NCBI GenBank assembly: GCA_949357655.1
Contig: CASHTG010000017.1
Span: forward strand, 682,001 to 746,000
DNA length: 64,000 nt
Direction of reading: 5' to 3'
DNA from: Parascedosporium putredinis
Taxonomy: Eukaryota > Ascomycota > Sordariomycetes > Microascales > Microascaceae
This document shows positions 10,751 through 22,944 of the stretch, in pieces. A program made the translations under genes and the position numbers. The first letter of the stretch is position 1, and each line of letters opens with the position of its first letter. The notes under the pieces are model-generated. The model saw only the letters and a program-made list of their open reading frames with translations. It searched no databases and was not told the DNA's origin.

Positions 10751-13700
10751 TGTGATATTAGTATTCACGCTGTCTCCGAGATGATTGCTGATGGTCTGCC
10801 TGTTTGGAGACGGACGGATCGCCTTGTTCCAATTGGCAAAGAGGGGGACTGTAGACAGTGGGAAACCATGTGCGAGGGATAGCTTGTGATGGAACGGGTG
10901 ATGGATTCTCACGGTGAGTTGATTCTTCAAAGGGGTTTGATGCTTCGCGTCTGTTGAAAAGCACAGCTCGAGGCGGGAGGGAGAGGGGGCTGAAGTGGAC
11001 GGTGTTCGGGAGAAGAAAGAGTGTGCGGGCGGGAAATGGGAACGTGCCTGGGTTCTCAGGGGCGGGCGCGACTCACAGGCCTGAAATGATCGGGAGAAAA
11101 ATCCAAGCACTCAAAAATTGTGGCTTTCTAACCGCACTCGCCTACTAGATCAATCCGATACGATTGATATGGAACGATTCGAGAGACGAAAGGAGAAAGA
11201 AAGAAGAGAAAAGGAAAATTTTCAAGAGGTGCTCTTGGCGTGGGAGGAGGAAGGGAGAGTAGGCGCCGCGATACTCTTGAGGATCCGAGAGATTGGGACA
11301 GGAATCAGGAGGTGCAGTTTGTTGTGTTGCGGAAGTTTTTGCGGGAGAGAGCAAGGCGTAGGAATCAGGAGAACGGGAGACAGTAAGCAAGAAGACATGG
11401 GAGGAGGACAAAACGGGACGGGGACGAAAGGCAGGGGGTAGCAAAGGAGTATAGCCTTCCTTTTTCTCAATGCTCTCCCTCTCGATACTTTTGGGGGCGT
11501 TTTCGATGGATCTGCCTCCTCACGTTGACTCTACGGTTGCAATTGACCAATTGACAGTAGGTGTACAGTACGAGCCGTACGGAGTACTCCTAACTGACCT
11601 TCTACTCGGGGAAAAGTGGATGTCGACAAGGAGGACTGTGCATCGAGAGCCCTTGTACCATGACCAATCTAGAACATTTGGATTATTAGAATTGGCGTTG
11701 GACCCATTGTCATTTTAGTGTAGTGACTATTCTCATTGCCTGACAACCTCTCATCACCACACCACTGGGAGAGACTTGCAATGCTCGACGGTCGACTAGT
11801 TGACCATGCTAAGCCCGGGCCATTTAAATCTTATTCTTCGAGTGATGCCAGGCGGCAAAAGGTAATGGTGCAAGCGGAAGAACTCACGTTGGAGTGGTTT
11901 TGAAGGTCAAGCCTCACCACAGTAGACACTTGACGATGAATGCACGGCCTGTCGGACCAACTTTTGGAGAGAGCAAGCCTCCTATGCAAGAAATGGCCAC
12001 TGGAATGCAATCCCTGACACGCGCATCCCCCGTGCTTGCTCCAGTCCTCCCAGCTCCATCCAAACACTCTCAATTTGAAAATTGGCAGTGGACGGGGTAC
12101 TTGTACCTCAGTATTGCACTACATATGTCGGGAGAGGTATAGACCCGGGCTCAAGGACGAAAGAGGAAGGCTAATGAGAACGAACCTGGGGCGAGAAGAG
12201 AAAAAAGGTAGTAACCGAACAATGCTGCAGGTATGATGCACCCTTCATAGGCCAGCCAAAGAGGACAAGCCCCTCAGCCGAAATTAGGACTCCATTGGTT
12301 GGAGATTGCTGCGAGCTAAGGAAATGGACCGTGCCATTAGACTTCCCCACCTCCATCAAGGGTCGAGCTTGGGAGTGAATCCCACGCATTTGTCCCCCAT
12401 CAGAAACAAAGGTTTTTGTTTCCTCCCGAGATCAGTGCTTGCGATTGAGGGTTCGTTGGTGCTGGATTCCGGGGTGCGGTGGACTGAGACAGAACGTATA
12501 GTGTCGTGCAGCGGGGTGGGCTCGCCCACCTTTTTAGATCTTTTAGTGCGTATCAACCATGTTCAAATGAAAAGAAGACCACACCATTCAGCTCCGCTCA
12601 GCCTCCCTTCTCTGTTTCTTGCCTCACTGAATGCAGAAGTACGCTACAAAAATATATTGGCTCTTTTTACAACGTTTTGGTTGAAGGCAAAAGGGAGGGG
12701 GCAATAGCGTGAACCTCATGAAAGTAATACTAATAACCTCGAGCTCAGGAGTTTCGGAGCCGAGCCGTCATTCGTGTCTCAGTAAAAAGACAGTTTAGGT
12801 CGCCGTCTCGTTTTTAACTCGGGCACAGTCGACGATCGGCACCCAGCGACACACTTTCTTCGTTCGGCTCCCTTGCTCCGACCCTGTTGCTACCCCTTTT
12901 GCACATAACTTCGGATCATCCCCCTTCTCCTTCTCCTCATGCCTGCACCGTGAGGGTCTTCAACTCAGGTTGAAACATCGGCCTCTTTTTATTTCTCTCT
13001 CTCTCTTTTCTTTTTCTCTTCCTTTTCTTAGCTCTCTTCCTCGTTCGTTGATCTAAGAACAACTTTTACGGGAAAATGATGGAGAGTTGACCTCTTTCCC
13101 GTTAGCTCTGCTTTACCAAGCCAAAGTGTTCAATCCCTGGCTGAAGGAGCTCAGTGCAGTGGTCAATTTCGATGCTGGGCTGCGAACGAAATTTCTCGTT
13201 GGGGCACCGACCCAGGCGGCGTGACCACAGTGTTGAATCCAGTATCCTTGCACGGCGCGGATGAGCGGGCAGCCTTCACGCCTCTTCCCCTCTGGCATAC
13301 AGCTAGCTAATACGGTGACGATTGGATCAGCATTCTGGTCCTGAAAATCCTTGGATTTGTAACTCAGGTTGTCCCTGGCAGGCAACTTCTTCTCCCTGAT
13401 AGATTTGGTTGACCAAAAGCCTCTGAAACTCCCCACCGTAGTCCCAGCCTACGACGCAAATCTGGCCTTCTTTATTATTATCCCGGGGGTTTTTTTCTTT
13501 ATATAAATAAATTTAAAACTAGGCCTTAACTTTAGAATATAACGATAATAGAGTTGATAGAGCGGCGGGTTACTCCCGTTTATACCCATCTTATTATGAA
13601 AACGCCAGTTTATTAGGTCCACCATCGGTTGAGTGACAAACCGACACACGGCGGCACTGATCGACTGGAGATACTCGTAATCACGTGACAACGCTTAGCC

Positions 13701-13920
13701 CCTCGGCCGGGGTTCGCTCATTATTATCACCTTTTCACACACGAAAATGAAATTTTTCTTGCTGGGAGAAGCAGTCAACCTCACTCCATCAAAAAGCCTC
13801 GAAGCGCCAGCCCAGTCTGCGTTATCGCAATTTGATCATTACGGCGCGCGCCTCGCCTCGCTTCGCCTTCAAGTAATCTCCTCGATTTCATCAAGGTTCC
13901 CTTAGAGGAGGTTGCCCAGC
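10751..13920. other. Intergenic region between divergent G-gamma and eIF3a
   Basis: A 3.2 kb non-coding stretch shared by two divergent genes. Near 11557-11590 there is a cluster of palindromic GTAC-type words (CCGTACGGAGTACTCC). A conspicuously A/T-rich island lies at about 13465-13615. C/T-rich tracts at about 12835-13040 resemble fungal promoter sequence upstream of eIF3a. No gene is supported. Confidence 0.5.
13465..13615. repeat. A/T-rich island, possible degraded repeat
   Basis: About 150 bp dominated by A and T (long TTTATTATTA, TATAAATAAATTTAAAA and TTATTATGAAAA words) inside otherwise balanced DNA, with abrupt edges. In filamentous ascomycetes such islands are often remnants of repeats mutated by RIP. 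I see no terminal repeats or transposase remnant, so this is only a compositional observation. Confidence 0.3.
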
Positions 13921-16900
13921 ATGGTATGTCTCTCTTTCTGCCCTGTGAAGCAGTAGTAGTGAGATCCAAAGTCCGTCCTGGTGACGGCAGCTACCCCTCC
14001 CCGCCCCTCCTCGTCGCCCAGACTGCTGCTTTACCTGTCACCACCCATATGTGCAGGCTTCATCATGGTATATGATCTAACCTCTTACTAACTAATCTCC
14101 CTTAACTCCTACGTAGGCTCCTCCACCCCATCAAAAGCCCGAAAATGTGCTGAAACGCGCAAATGAACTCATCGGAGTCAACCAGGCCCCAGCGGCCTTG
14201 GTCCTCCTCCATGAGCATATCAACTCGAAGCGATCGCGAAATGTCCCCATCGCGTCTCTGGAGCCCGTGATGCTCCTTCTTGTTGAACTTTCCGTCGAAC
14301 AAAAGAAGGAAAACTCGCCAAGGACGCCTTGTACCAGTACAAGAACATCAGCCAAAACACAAACGTTGCCACGATCGAGGTATGCCCGTCTTTTCTTATG
14401 CCGATTTTGGCCTCCTACACAGTTGGCAGCCACGTACTGACTTGAATAAACAGCTTGTGTTGAAGAAATTCATCCAACTCGCCGTCGACAAGGTCACGGC
14501 TGCCCAGCAAAAAGCCGACGAGGTTCAGTCCACCCTCGAAGCCACCGCCGCCGGTGACTCCAACATCGAAGATCTCGAGGCTAGCGAAACGCCCGAGTCT
14601 ATCCTTCTCGCTACCGTTTCCGGCGAGCAGTCTCGCGATCGGACCGACCGCGCCATTGTAACCCCTTGGCTCAAATTCCTCTGGGAAGCCTACCGTACCG
14701 TTTTGGATATCCTGCGCAACAATGCCCGCCTTGAGCTCCTTTACCAGAGCACGGCCATGCAGGCTTTTGACTTCTGCTTGAAGTACACCCGCAAGACTGA
14801 GTTCCGGAGACTGTGTGAATTGCTCAGGAACCACGTCCAGACCGCCGCCAAGTATTCGTCGCAGATGCACGCCATCAACTTGAGCGACCCGGAAACGCTC
14901 CAACGCCACCTCGAAACCCGGTTCCAGCAGCTCAACGTCGCCGTCGAGCTCGAGCTCTGGCAGGAGGCCTTCCGCAGTGTTGAGGATATCCACACTCTCC
15001 TCAGCCTTAGCAAACGCCCCCTAAGAACATCATGATGGCCAACTACTATGAGAAGCTTACGCGTATCTTCCTTGTTGGCGAGAACTACCTCTTCCATGCT
15101 GCTGCTTGGTCCAGGTATTATAGCCTTCTTCGTCAGTCTGCCGTCCTGCTCGCCACTGGCCAGGGCCGCAAGGCCGATAACCCTCCCGCTGCCGAGAACG
15201 ATGTTCAGCGCGCGGCCTCCTTCGTTCTCCTCTCAGCACTTGCCATCCCGGTCATCAGCACCACCAGGTCTCGTGGTGCCATGGTTGATTTTGACGAGGC
15301 TAGGAAGAACAAGAACTCGCGTCTTACTCACCTCCTCGGCATGTCCCAAGCCCCTACTCGTGCCGGACTCTTCCGAGATGCCTTGGCAAAATCCCTTCTC
15401 AAGAGGGCTCGCCCCGAGATCCGCGACCTCTACAACATCCTTGAGGTGGATTTCCACCCCTGTCCATTTGCCAAAAGATCTCCCCAATCCTCACAAAGAT
15501 TGGCGCGGATCCCGAGATGGAGAAGTACATTCAGCCTCTCCAGCAGGTTATTCTTACCCGCCTCTTCCAGCAGCTGTCCCAGGTATATGAGACGGTTGAC
15601 TTGGCCTTTGTGGAGAACCTCGCTAGTTTCCCCGAACCCTACGAAGTCACCCGCGCCACCATTGAGAAGTTCATCATGAACGGAAACAAGAAGGGTGACC
15701 TATCGATCCGTATGGATCATGCCACTGGAGTCCTGAGCTTCGATAACGATGTCTTTTCGTCGTCCAAGGCGGGTGCTAGTGCCGGCTCAGCCGAGTCTGA
15801 GACTGGCTCGGTTCAACGCCTGCAGAGCACCCCGTCTGAGATTGTTCGATCGCAGCTTACTCGTCTGGCCAAATCCTTGTACACTACTTGCTTTTACATT
15901 GATCCCAGCTTCAGCAAGGACCGCGCAGAGGCCAGGCAGGCTGCCCTCGCCCGTGCCCGAGCTGGCGCGGAAGAAGAGCAGAATGCAATTCTGCAGCGCA
16001 AGGAGATCATTGAACGTCGCAAGGAGGCCGCTTCCGAGGCCCAGGCCCAGAAGGAGCGCGAGCTCGCCCAGAAGAAGCGGGAACAGGAGCAGGCGCTTCA
16101 GGAGGCCGAGGATCGCCGTTTGGCGGCCGAGCAAAAGGAGCGAGAAGAGCGCAGGCTCAAGGCTGAGCGGGATCGCGTCAGGAAGGAGGAACTCAAGAAG
16201 CAGATTGCCGACCTCAAGATTGGACCTAACGCTCTTGACATCGACATGGAAAACTTGGAAAATCTTGACAGCAATGAGCTCCGCAGAATGAAGCTGGCTC
16301 AGCTCGAAAGGGAGAAGAACGATATCAATGAGAAGCTCCGAATCACTGGAAAGCGCATTGACCACTTAGAGCGAGCGTTCAGGAAGGAGGAGGTCAAGAA
16401 GTTGCAAGACGACTACGACAAGCAAATTGAGGAAGACGAGACCACTTACGAGCTCGTCAAGACCCAAACGCTCAAGGATGCAGAGGAAAAGCACAAGGCC
16501 AGCGTCGAGCTCAAGGGTCGACTGACGCGCCTGGTTCCTTTCTTCAACGAATTCCGCAGCGACCTGCACGAGCGACGCCGCGACGAGTTTGAATCTCGCC
16601 GTCGTGATGCGGAGAGGGAACTAGACAGGCAAATTGCCGCTCGCAAGAAGGAGTTCAAGGAGCGGAAGTTGCGAGAGAAGCGCGAGCGTGAGGAGAGGGA
16701 GAGGGAGATCCGCGAAGCCGAGGAAACCGCGGCGCGCGAGCGCGAGGAAAAGCAGAGGCAGGATGAGGCCAAGCGCGAGGAGCTCGCCCGTCATCGAGAG
16801 CAGATGGCTCGCCAGTCCGAGGAGGCTCGCGAGAAGGCTGCTCTGCAGCTGAGGCGCGAGGAGGAGGCCTCGCACGGCGCAGGGAGGAGAAGGAGAGGGC

Positions 16901-17407
16901 TGCCAAGGCGCCTATTGAGCGATCTGAGCGGCCCGACCCGTTCGGCGGTGCATCCACTTCTGGCCGCCCTGCTCTCAACATCCCCGGTGCTGGGAAGTGG
17001 AGGGAGCGTCAAGCCGCCAAGGGTGCCGAGCCCTCCTCAGAGAGGAGAGTGCCCCGGCGCCGCCTGCGCGTACGGGAACTCCTATGGAGCGATCGGACTC
17101 TCGAGACCCGGCTGTATCGGCCCCTCGCCTCAACCTTGCCGGTAACAGCAGCAAGCCTAGCTGGCGTGACAGGCAGGAGAAGGATGGCTCGGGCGGTGGT
17201 GCCCGCGATGACAGCAGCAACCGAGCCGGTCGCGGTGGTGCCCGGGTAGCTTCAGGTGCCGGTGCGTACCGTATGGACAGGACGGATTCTGGTAGGGGCG
17301 CCAACGGCCGCAACGAGTCGCCTGCGGCCCCGCCTGCTGAGCAGGCCAAGCCTGCTGGAGGAGCTGGTCGGTGGGTTCCCCGCACAAGAGAACCTAGCGG
17401 GACATGA
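13921..17407 (+). CDS. tif32: Eukaryotic translation initiation factor 3 subunit A (eIF3a/Tif32), with five frame breaks
   Basis: Largest scaffold subunit of eIF3, which binds the 40S ribosome and recruits the initiation complex in the cytoplasm. The coding sequence is an initiator ATG alone (13921-13923, or 14065-14067), exon 14117-14379 beginning APPPHQKPENVLKRANELIG, and exon 14454-17407. The PCI-domain region follows (the MANYYEKLTRIFLVGENYLFH segment, then DFHP...CQKISPILTKIG and VDLAFVENL), then a long charged coiled coil (KERELAQKKREQEQALQEAE, later REKREREEREREIREAEE) and a Gly/Arg/Ser/Pro-rich tail. Five single-base losses break the frame at about 14308, 15017-15021 (C run), 15457-15460 (C run), 16867-16880 and 17031-17046. 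Adding one base at each gives 1074 residues, the usual fungal size, and restores known segments such as SLSKRPPKNIMMANYY. Essential gene, so decay is very unlikely; I treat the breaks as sequence errors. Confidence 0.96.
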
Positions 17408-20400
17408 AGAGCAAAATGGATCGTGTCATCTAAGAAGTAGTTGCATTTCGTCCTTTGTTTGGCCAAGTGGGTGACGCCCTTTGTTACCTCGTTTCTTTTT
17501 CTTGCTTTTTGGCGTCTAGGATCTGGCAAAGGGTAGAGATAACGCAAAGGGGGAAGTGAGTGCTGCCATTTTGTTGTGTTGACAAAAACTACGTCCCAAA
17601 AAGGCGGCCCGCGGTGGGTGTGTATCGAGGCGCCGAGGGCTGCTTTAATGGACAGGTGACAGCTTTGGGGTTTAGTTGTAGATCAAAATTGCATTCTTGA
17701 GCATTTACAAACACCATTTGCACCTAAAGTTGTTAATTCACCGGGGGTTCACCCTTTGCCGTTTAATCATTTACAAGCAAGCGCTCATCGTGTGATACTT
17801 GTGGATTCCGCCCCAGCGTGCCGCCCACAACACTGAGGTATATAACTATCCACATATATCTGATATATCAATGCAAAATCCACCACTAGATCTATTATAC
17901 ACCCTGCCTGCGTCGTATGAGGGCCAGCTATATCAGTGCATGTTATCGTTCTCGTAGTGAATTCTACCTAGGTGGATAGGATAGCTTAGGCGCAGGACGG
18001 AAACAATAGACCCCCGTGCGTGGGCGATCGACATCGATGCCACTAGCTCCTTTAGCTTTCTTCGCCTGGCCTCATCCCAACAATAGGAGCGAAGGCGAAA
18101 GGAGCTAAAGGAGCGGGCAACGACTGGGGTCAAATGCCGAGCTGTGCAGACACTGTTCTGCGATGGAACGAGGCACTTACACGAACAACCCGAAACGTAT
18201 GGCTTCTGAGGCTGGGTCCTGAGAGAAATTGGGTCGCCAGACTTGCGCCTCCTCGGCCATGGACTGCAGCAGGAAGCCAGGGGGAGAGGGAGAGTCTCTC
18301 TCAAGCGGAAGGTACGAATATTAATACTTCGTACCTCGACGCCTACCACGCGAGAGCAAGCCGAGGGACGTCTTCGGGGATCGGGGGTAATGGGCGAGTG
18401 GACTGAAGGGTTGTTGACTTGTCGTCACACTTTGGATTATTGCATCAAGAGTCCAGCAAAACAAGCATTCGGCTCGGTGAACAACGAGCAGAATATGGCG
18501 AATTAACCTCCTCGCATCAAGAGGTGGCGCCAAGTATTGATTCTTGAATGCATGATTCCGACCGTGCCGGGTTATGGGAGCGGGGGCGTGGGGATGGGAG
18601 TGGTGTGAAGGCGAAGGTGAGGCCATGGACAGACAGAAGAGCTCCAATCCCCTGGCTCCGTGCTTTCTATCCAGGGGGAAGCCTGCGCAATCGGAAGGAA
18701 CCGAACCAGGAGTGGTCGGGCTTGATGGTTGGACTCTCGCGACTTGCTGGCGCTGCAGGCCAGGCTCGGAACCAGAGACCCCTGGGCGCGGAACGAGCTG
18801 AGCATCTGAACTGCCCAACAAGTTAATAATAATAATGTTCCTTGCATCGCAAGCATTACGAGTATTGTCCCTCTTTGGCCCCAGCGCCCGCGTCGAGAGC
18901 CCGCCCCTCTTGCAGACGAGACTGGAGAGGCACGAAATTCTCCCACCGACCAGACGGACATCGACCCACATATTGCGGTGAGCCACCTGAAGTAGCTAAG
19001 CTAAACCTGAGAGGGGCCTCGGGGCCTTGGGGCCTTGGAGAAGGGCGGGAAAAACAGGGACAAAGAACTGCTCGATGTGAATGGCCGCATGTCCAGCCCT
19101 AATGCAGGTCCCCTCGTCCATCTCGCGCATCTTCACGGGCGCTGGATTCGGATGATGGTACTCTGTATTAGCAGGGTTCCCGGGCTTGAACCTTTGCGCC
19201 ACGAATTTTTTTCTTGCACGCGCGAGGGCCTAACCGGAGAGGGTTGGCGGCCTTTTTCTCTCCTCCTTTCTTACTTTTCTTTGACACTATTCGCCATTCT
19301 TTTCTAATTCCAAAGAAGAGAGAGAGAGAGAGAGAACGAAGAGCAAGAGAGGGATGGCGGGAAAGATAAAAGCGTGAGAGGGTGTGAGGGCGCGAGGGGG
19401 CCGCAGAAAGCGGAAAGCGATGGATATTACTCCTGCGTGGTTCTTTTCTGGGAAACAACTTCGCGTTGACCTCGTCCTCGTTCCGAGCGACAGCCAACTG
19501 CACGAGCTGAACTAGCCAGCGTGATGCTGCATGGGCCGCCAGGCGCTAGTTTGGGCGCAAAGGACTAATCTCCTCAATGCGCTTGGGTCAGGCCAGGCAA
19601 ACTCCACGCTCACACTAACTCCTTCGCCAGTGCATCGGAAACCTGCCCAAGACCCCCAAGCTTTTGGGACCCGGAGAAAAAAAGAAAGAAAAGAAAAAGG
19701 AAGAAGGCGAAGAGGAACTTTGGAGAGGAAAAGAATTCGTCCGAGGGAAAGAAAAGAGTAAATCTCGACGTGGAAAAAGGAAGGACGGGATCACGGCATA
19801 ATAATTGCTTTGCAGCAAGGAGGAGGAAGCAGAGAAGCATGCCCTCATGCCCTCCAGAAAAGGGGCGCACCACCTCGCCAACTCGTCTCCTTCGAGTGAC
19901 TTCAAAGTTCAATCAATACAACAATAGCGGGCCCGCAATGCCGGCCAGGCCTCAACTCCCGCCGGAACCTGGAACCTGGAATTCCCCATCGCGGTGAAGC
20001 GGCTGTGACTGGTGTAACAAAAGAGCAACGCACGGGACTCATTAGATCGTTGACGGTACTTTGCACCCTCCCGGAAGAGATTTCTGCCCTAGGCCGTGAG
20101 CCTGGTTGAGCTGAGCCATGAGCGGGACCCTGGGGGAGAGGAGTAGAGAGAAGAGATGAAGAAGAGAGAGAAAAAAAACACAGTCCACGAGGCCCACAAC
20201 ACAACTGACCATCTTAGGAGGCGCCTCCTCCACCATGTGCTTTGGCGATGCGGCGGACAGTTGGCCAGCTATGCACCCACACCCGCCCACTGCGCACCCA
20301 CTCAGCTCGAGATGCGTGCGGCCCTGTCGAGGCGCTCGTCAGGGGCTCGTGGTCTCCGTCCCTTCTTCGTCCCCTTCTTTCTTCTCTCGCCTCCTCTCCC

Positions 20401-21127
20401 TTACCCCACTCCCATCTTACGGCCGCCCCGATTCCAGGACGCTGGGAGGATATTAGTCTGTTGCAGGTGGTGGGGCCTAAAAGGGTTTCTTGTTAGTGAG
20501 TCTCCCTCGATTCGAGTCCGGCCGTATGCCGGCTCGATACGAAATGCAGCTGTATTGCAAGATGCATGGGCGGGTCTACAAGTAGCTCGCCAGCCTTGCC
20601 CTGCTACCTCGTCTCTCTCTCGACACACGGTGGCATGCATAGGCGAAAAAGACTTGCTTGGCCAGTGCACTGACGCCCCTCCGGCGGCCACTACGGACTA
20701 TTACATGGGGCGGAAGAGGGAGGAGGGTCCAAGACCCAGCGTGGCCACGAGCCGGGGATGCGGACGAGGTCATGGAAGTATTAGGGGGCGTGGGTGGGAG
20801 AGACCTATTTTCGTAAAGTTATATAAGTGGAAGGGCCTGTCCCCCTCTGGGGCCCTTGAACGAGGTGAACGTTGGAATCGAGGCCTTCTTGTATCTGACG
20901 ATCCGACTTCCTGGTCTTGTCATTGACATTCGTTTAATTCCTTCTTTTTTCATATCCACACTCGTTTAATCTGAGAGAGCACCTCCTCTCTTCGCTAGCT
21001 TCTAGCCTGCCGTTCGCTTCCAACCGTTCACTCCTCCCCATCCATCCCTCCACTCTCTCTCTCCGGCGCACAAGACCCGAGACCGAAAGATCAAAGATCG
21101 ACCAGCACCCCCGATATCCAAATCGAC
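17408..21127. other. Intergenic region between eIF3a and the secreted protein gene
   Basis: A 3.7 kb region without a recognisable gene. It contains an imperfect inverted repeat at 18046-18114 (listed separately) and GA tracts near 19319-19335. A 256-codon frame at 20156-20926 has no recognisable domain and an unlikely composition. Pyrimidine-rich sequence with TATA-like GTTATATAAG near 20819 precedes the secreted-protein gene, about 310 bp upstream of its ATG. Confidence 0.5.
18046..18114. repeat. Imperfect inverted repeat / potential hairpin
   Basis: Left arm 18046-18067 and right arm 18093-18114 are reverse complements at 19 of 22 positions, with a 25-base loop. The three mismatches are clustered in the middle of the arms. 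The element lies about 640 bp downstream of the eIF3a stop. It could fold into a stable RNA or DNA hairpin or be a footprint of a small inverted-repeat element. No second copy was noticed in this window. Confidence 0.6.
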
Positions 21128-21824
21128 ATGTTCACCGTCAAGAGCGCCGCCGCCTTCGCGGCCGCCTGCCTCCTCTCCCTGGCCTCCGCCTCGCCGGTCG
21201 ATATCCGTGCTCCTCACGATATCGCCCCCGTCTTGGCGGCGCGTGCCAACTGCAAGCTCAACTACCTCGGCGCCTGCATGCCCACCGTCGCCGTCGGGGC
21301 CGTCAACTTTGGCTCCATGTGCGGCGGAGGCGCCGGCCTGCCGTCGGCCACCGTCACCACGTCCCCGCCCGCCGTCACCTCGCCGCCCACCGTCACCACG
21401 TCCACGGTGAGGACGTCCACCTCGACGGCCCCCAAGCTGTGCACCACCACCTCGGTCACGCCCTCCACCTGCGAGTACAAGGTGGGCAACTGGTGCGCGA
21501 CCAACATCCCCAGCTGGACCAACAAGTCGACCTGCACGACGGCCAAGAATGCCTGCAGCGCCCAGGTGCTCACCTGCGCTGCCAAGGCCGGCGGGCTCCT
21601 CGGCCTCAACGCCCTCCAGTGCATCAACTACACCGCGTGGTGCACTCAGATGAACACCCACTGCAACAGCAAGTGCTCTACCGCCGCTTCTGCCTCGTGC
21701 GGCAAGGAGCAGTTCTACGCTGCTAGCCCCCAAGGGTTACGTGCCCCCTACGACCAAGACCACGACTTACACTTGCCCCGCTGCCGCCGCCAGGTCTTAC
21801 CAGACCCCTCCTCCTAGCCTCTAA
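21128..21824 (+). CDS. Secreted cysteine-rich protein of unknown function
   Basis: Single-exon gene for a small secreted protein of about 230 residues. Residues 1-22 form a classical signal peptide (MFTVKSAAAFAAACLLSLASAS). A short N-terminal segment with Cys42, Cys50 and Cys65 is followed by a Thr/Ser/Pro linker (about 73-105, likely O-glycosylated) and a second domain with 11 cysteines, spaced every few residues, and two NxS/T sites (NKS, NYT). I recognise no catalytic motif; effector-like or cell-wall roles are possible inferences only. The raw frame stops at 21817 with an Arg/Pro/Leu-rich end that looks out of frame. From the C5 run at 21727-21731 the neighbouring frame reads PKGYVPPTTKTTTYTCPAAA and stops at 21822-21824, which fits the protein's Thr-rich style better. 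That needs one C fewer or two more. The true C-terminus is therefore uncertain. Confidence 0.8.
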
Positions 21825-22944
21825 GCGCTAGGTGACAGGCTTTTTTTTTTGTCTGTGTCGGAAACCTCTGTGGGCCGTGAGGTGAACAGGTTGACGTGGT
21901 TGAAGCTCGCGGATGGTGTCTACATGCCCCGAGGCAAAGGATTTCTTTTTTTATATTTTCAAGTTTAAAAATTTAATAATACTGGGATCTTTTGTTTCAA
22001 AGTCCAAGTCCAACTCTCGTCGTCTCATTCTACCTAGCTGCGTGTGTGTGTGTGTGTGTGTGTGTGTCGTGCCCTTTCTACCATTTCCCAAGACAGGAAT
22101 GCGTGTGTTTGATGCAGATGCCCAAGCAAAGATCACGTTGTGGTTGATGTCTTCGTGCCGGGCTACTTTTAGCAGCCACGCCGTTGCTTCAACGCTTCTC
22201 GGAATCGTCTCAAAGGGCTTGATATATTTACACGCAATCGCTCGAACTAACCGCCGTGGTCGGGTTCGAGTGGCGTCTATCTGCCAAGAGCCAAGAGATC
22301 CGTTCCGCCTCTCCCATGTCTGTCCCAGGGTGGGATATCTTAGGCCGGGGGCCGGGGGTGCGTGTCTAGGCCGACAAACCACTACGAAGTAGATGAGTAT
22401 CAAACCGGAATTTGTCTCGATCGCGATCGAGAAGTGGAAGCCATTTATTTGATCAGACGACTTATTACCATATTTGCTTTCTACCCCAATTTTTACTTTT
22501 TTTTTTTTTTTTTCTCGTACGTGTTTACTGCACAGATTTAATACTTGCACTAGATGTGATAGCTGGTTGAGAAAAAGGCATGGGCTGACGGTCAACTGCC
22601 GCGGAAATAGGTATCGTCATCTAATTCAAGCCATGATATTTTATCCTGACGATCGCATCAATGCGCATTTTCCATATCGGAGAGTCGGAGTGAAGAGACG
22701 GCCGAGACGACGGCGATGCGGGGAGATGAGGCCAAGATTGAGACCGCCCAAAGCTAGAAAAGGGGCGAAAAAAAAGTACAGTTTTAAGCACACCCTTTTA
22801 CATGTATTTTTCTTTTCTTTTCTTTTCTTTTCCTCCACGCCCAATATTCCCCTTCCATGTTGTACCAACACACATAGGGGCCCCTCTCACACCTCCCTGC
22901 CTACCCGTATCCGAGCAGCTCCGCACGGAATACCGTCCTTCGTC
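21825..22944. other. Intergenic region with simple repeats
   Basis: No gene supported. Simple repeats include a (TG)n run at about 22043-22068, a poly-T run of about 19 at 22496-22514 and a TTTTC pentamer repeat at about 22808-22832. The last part is the promoter and leader of the polyprenol reductase gene. Confidence 0.5.
22043..22068 (+). repeat. (TG)n microsatellite
   Basis: About 13 consecutive GT dinucleotides in intergenic DNA upstream of the polyprenol reductase gene. Confidence 0.9.

Noticed and set aside
13921..17407. eIF3a as a pseudogene
   Set aside because: Only deletions at runs, no nonsense substitutions, full conservation of domains in an essential single-copy-type gene.
20156..20926. 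256-codon open frame upstream of the secreted-protein gene
   Set aside because: No domain, Arg/Pro/Ser-rich composition of G/C-rich non-coding DNA, and it overlaps the likely promoter.
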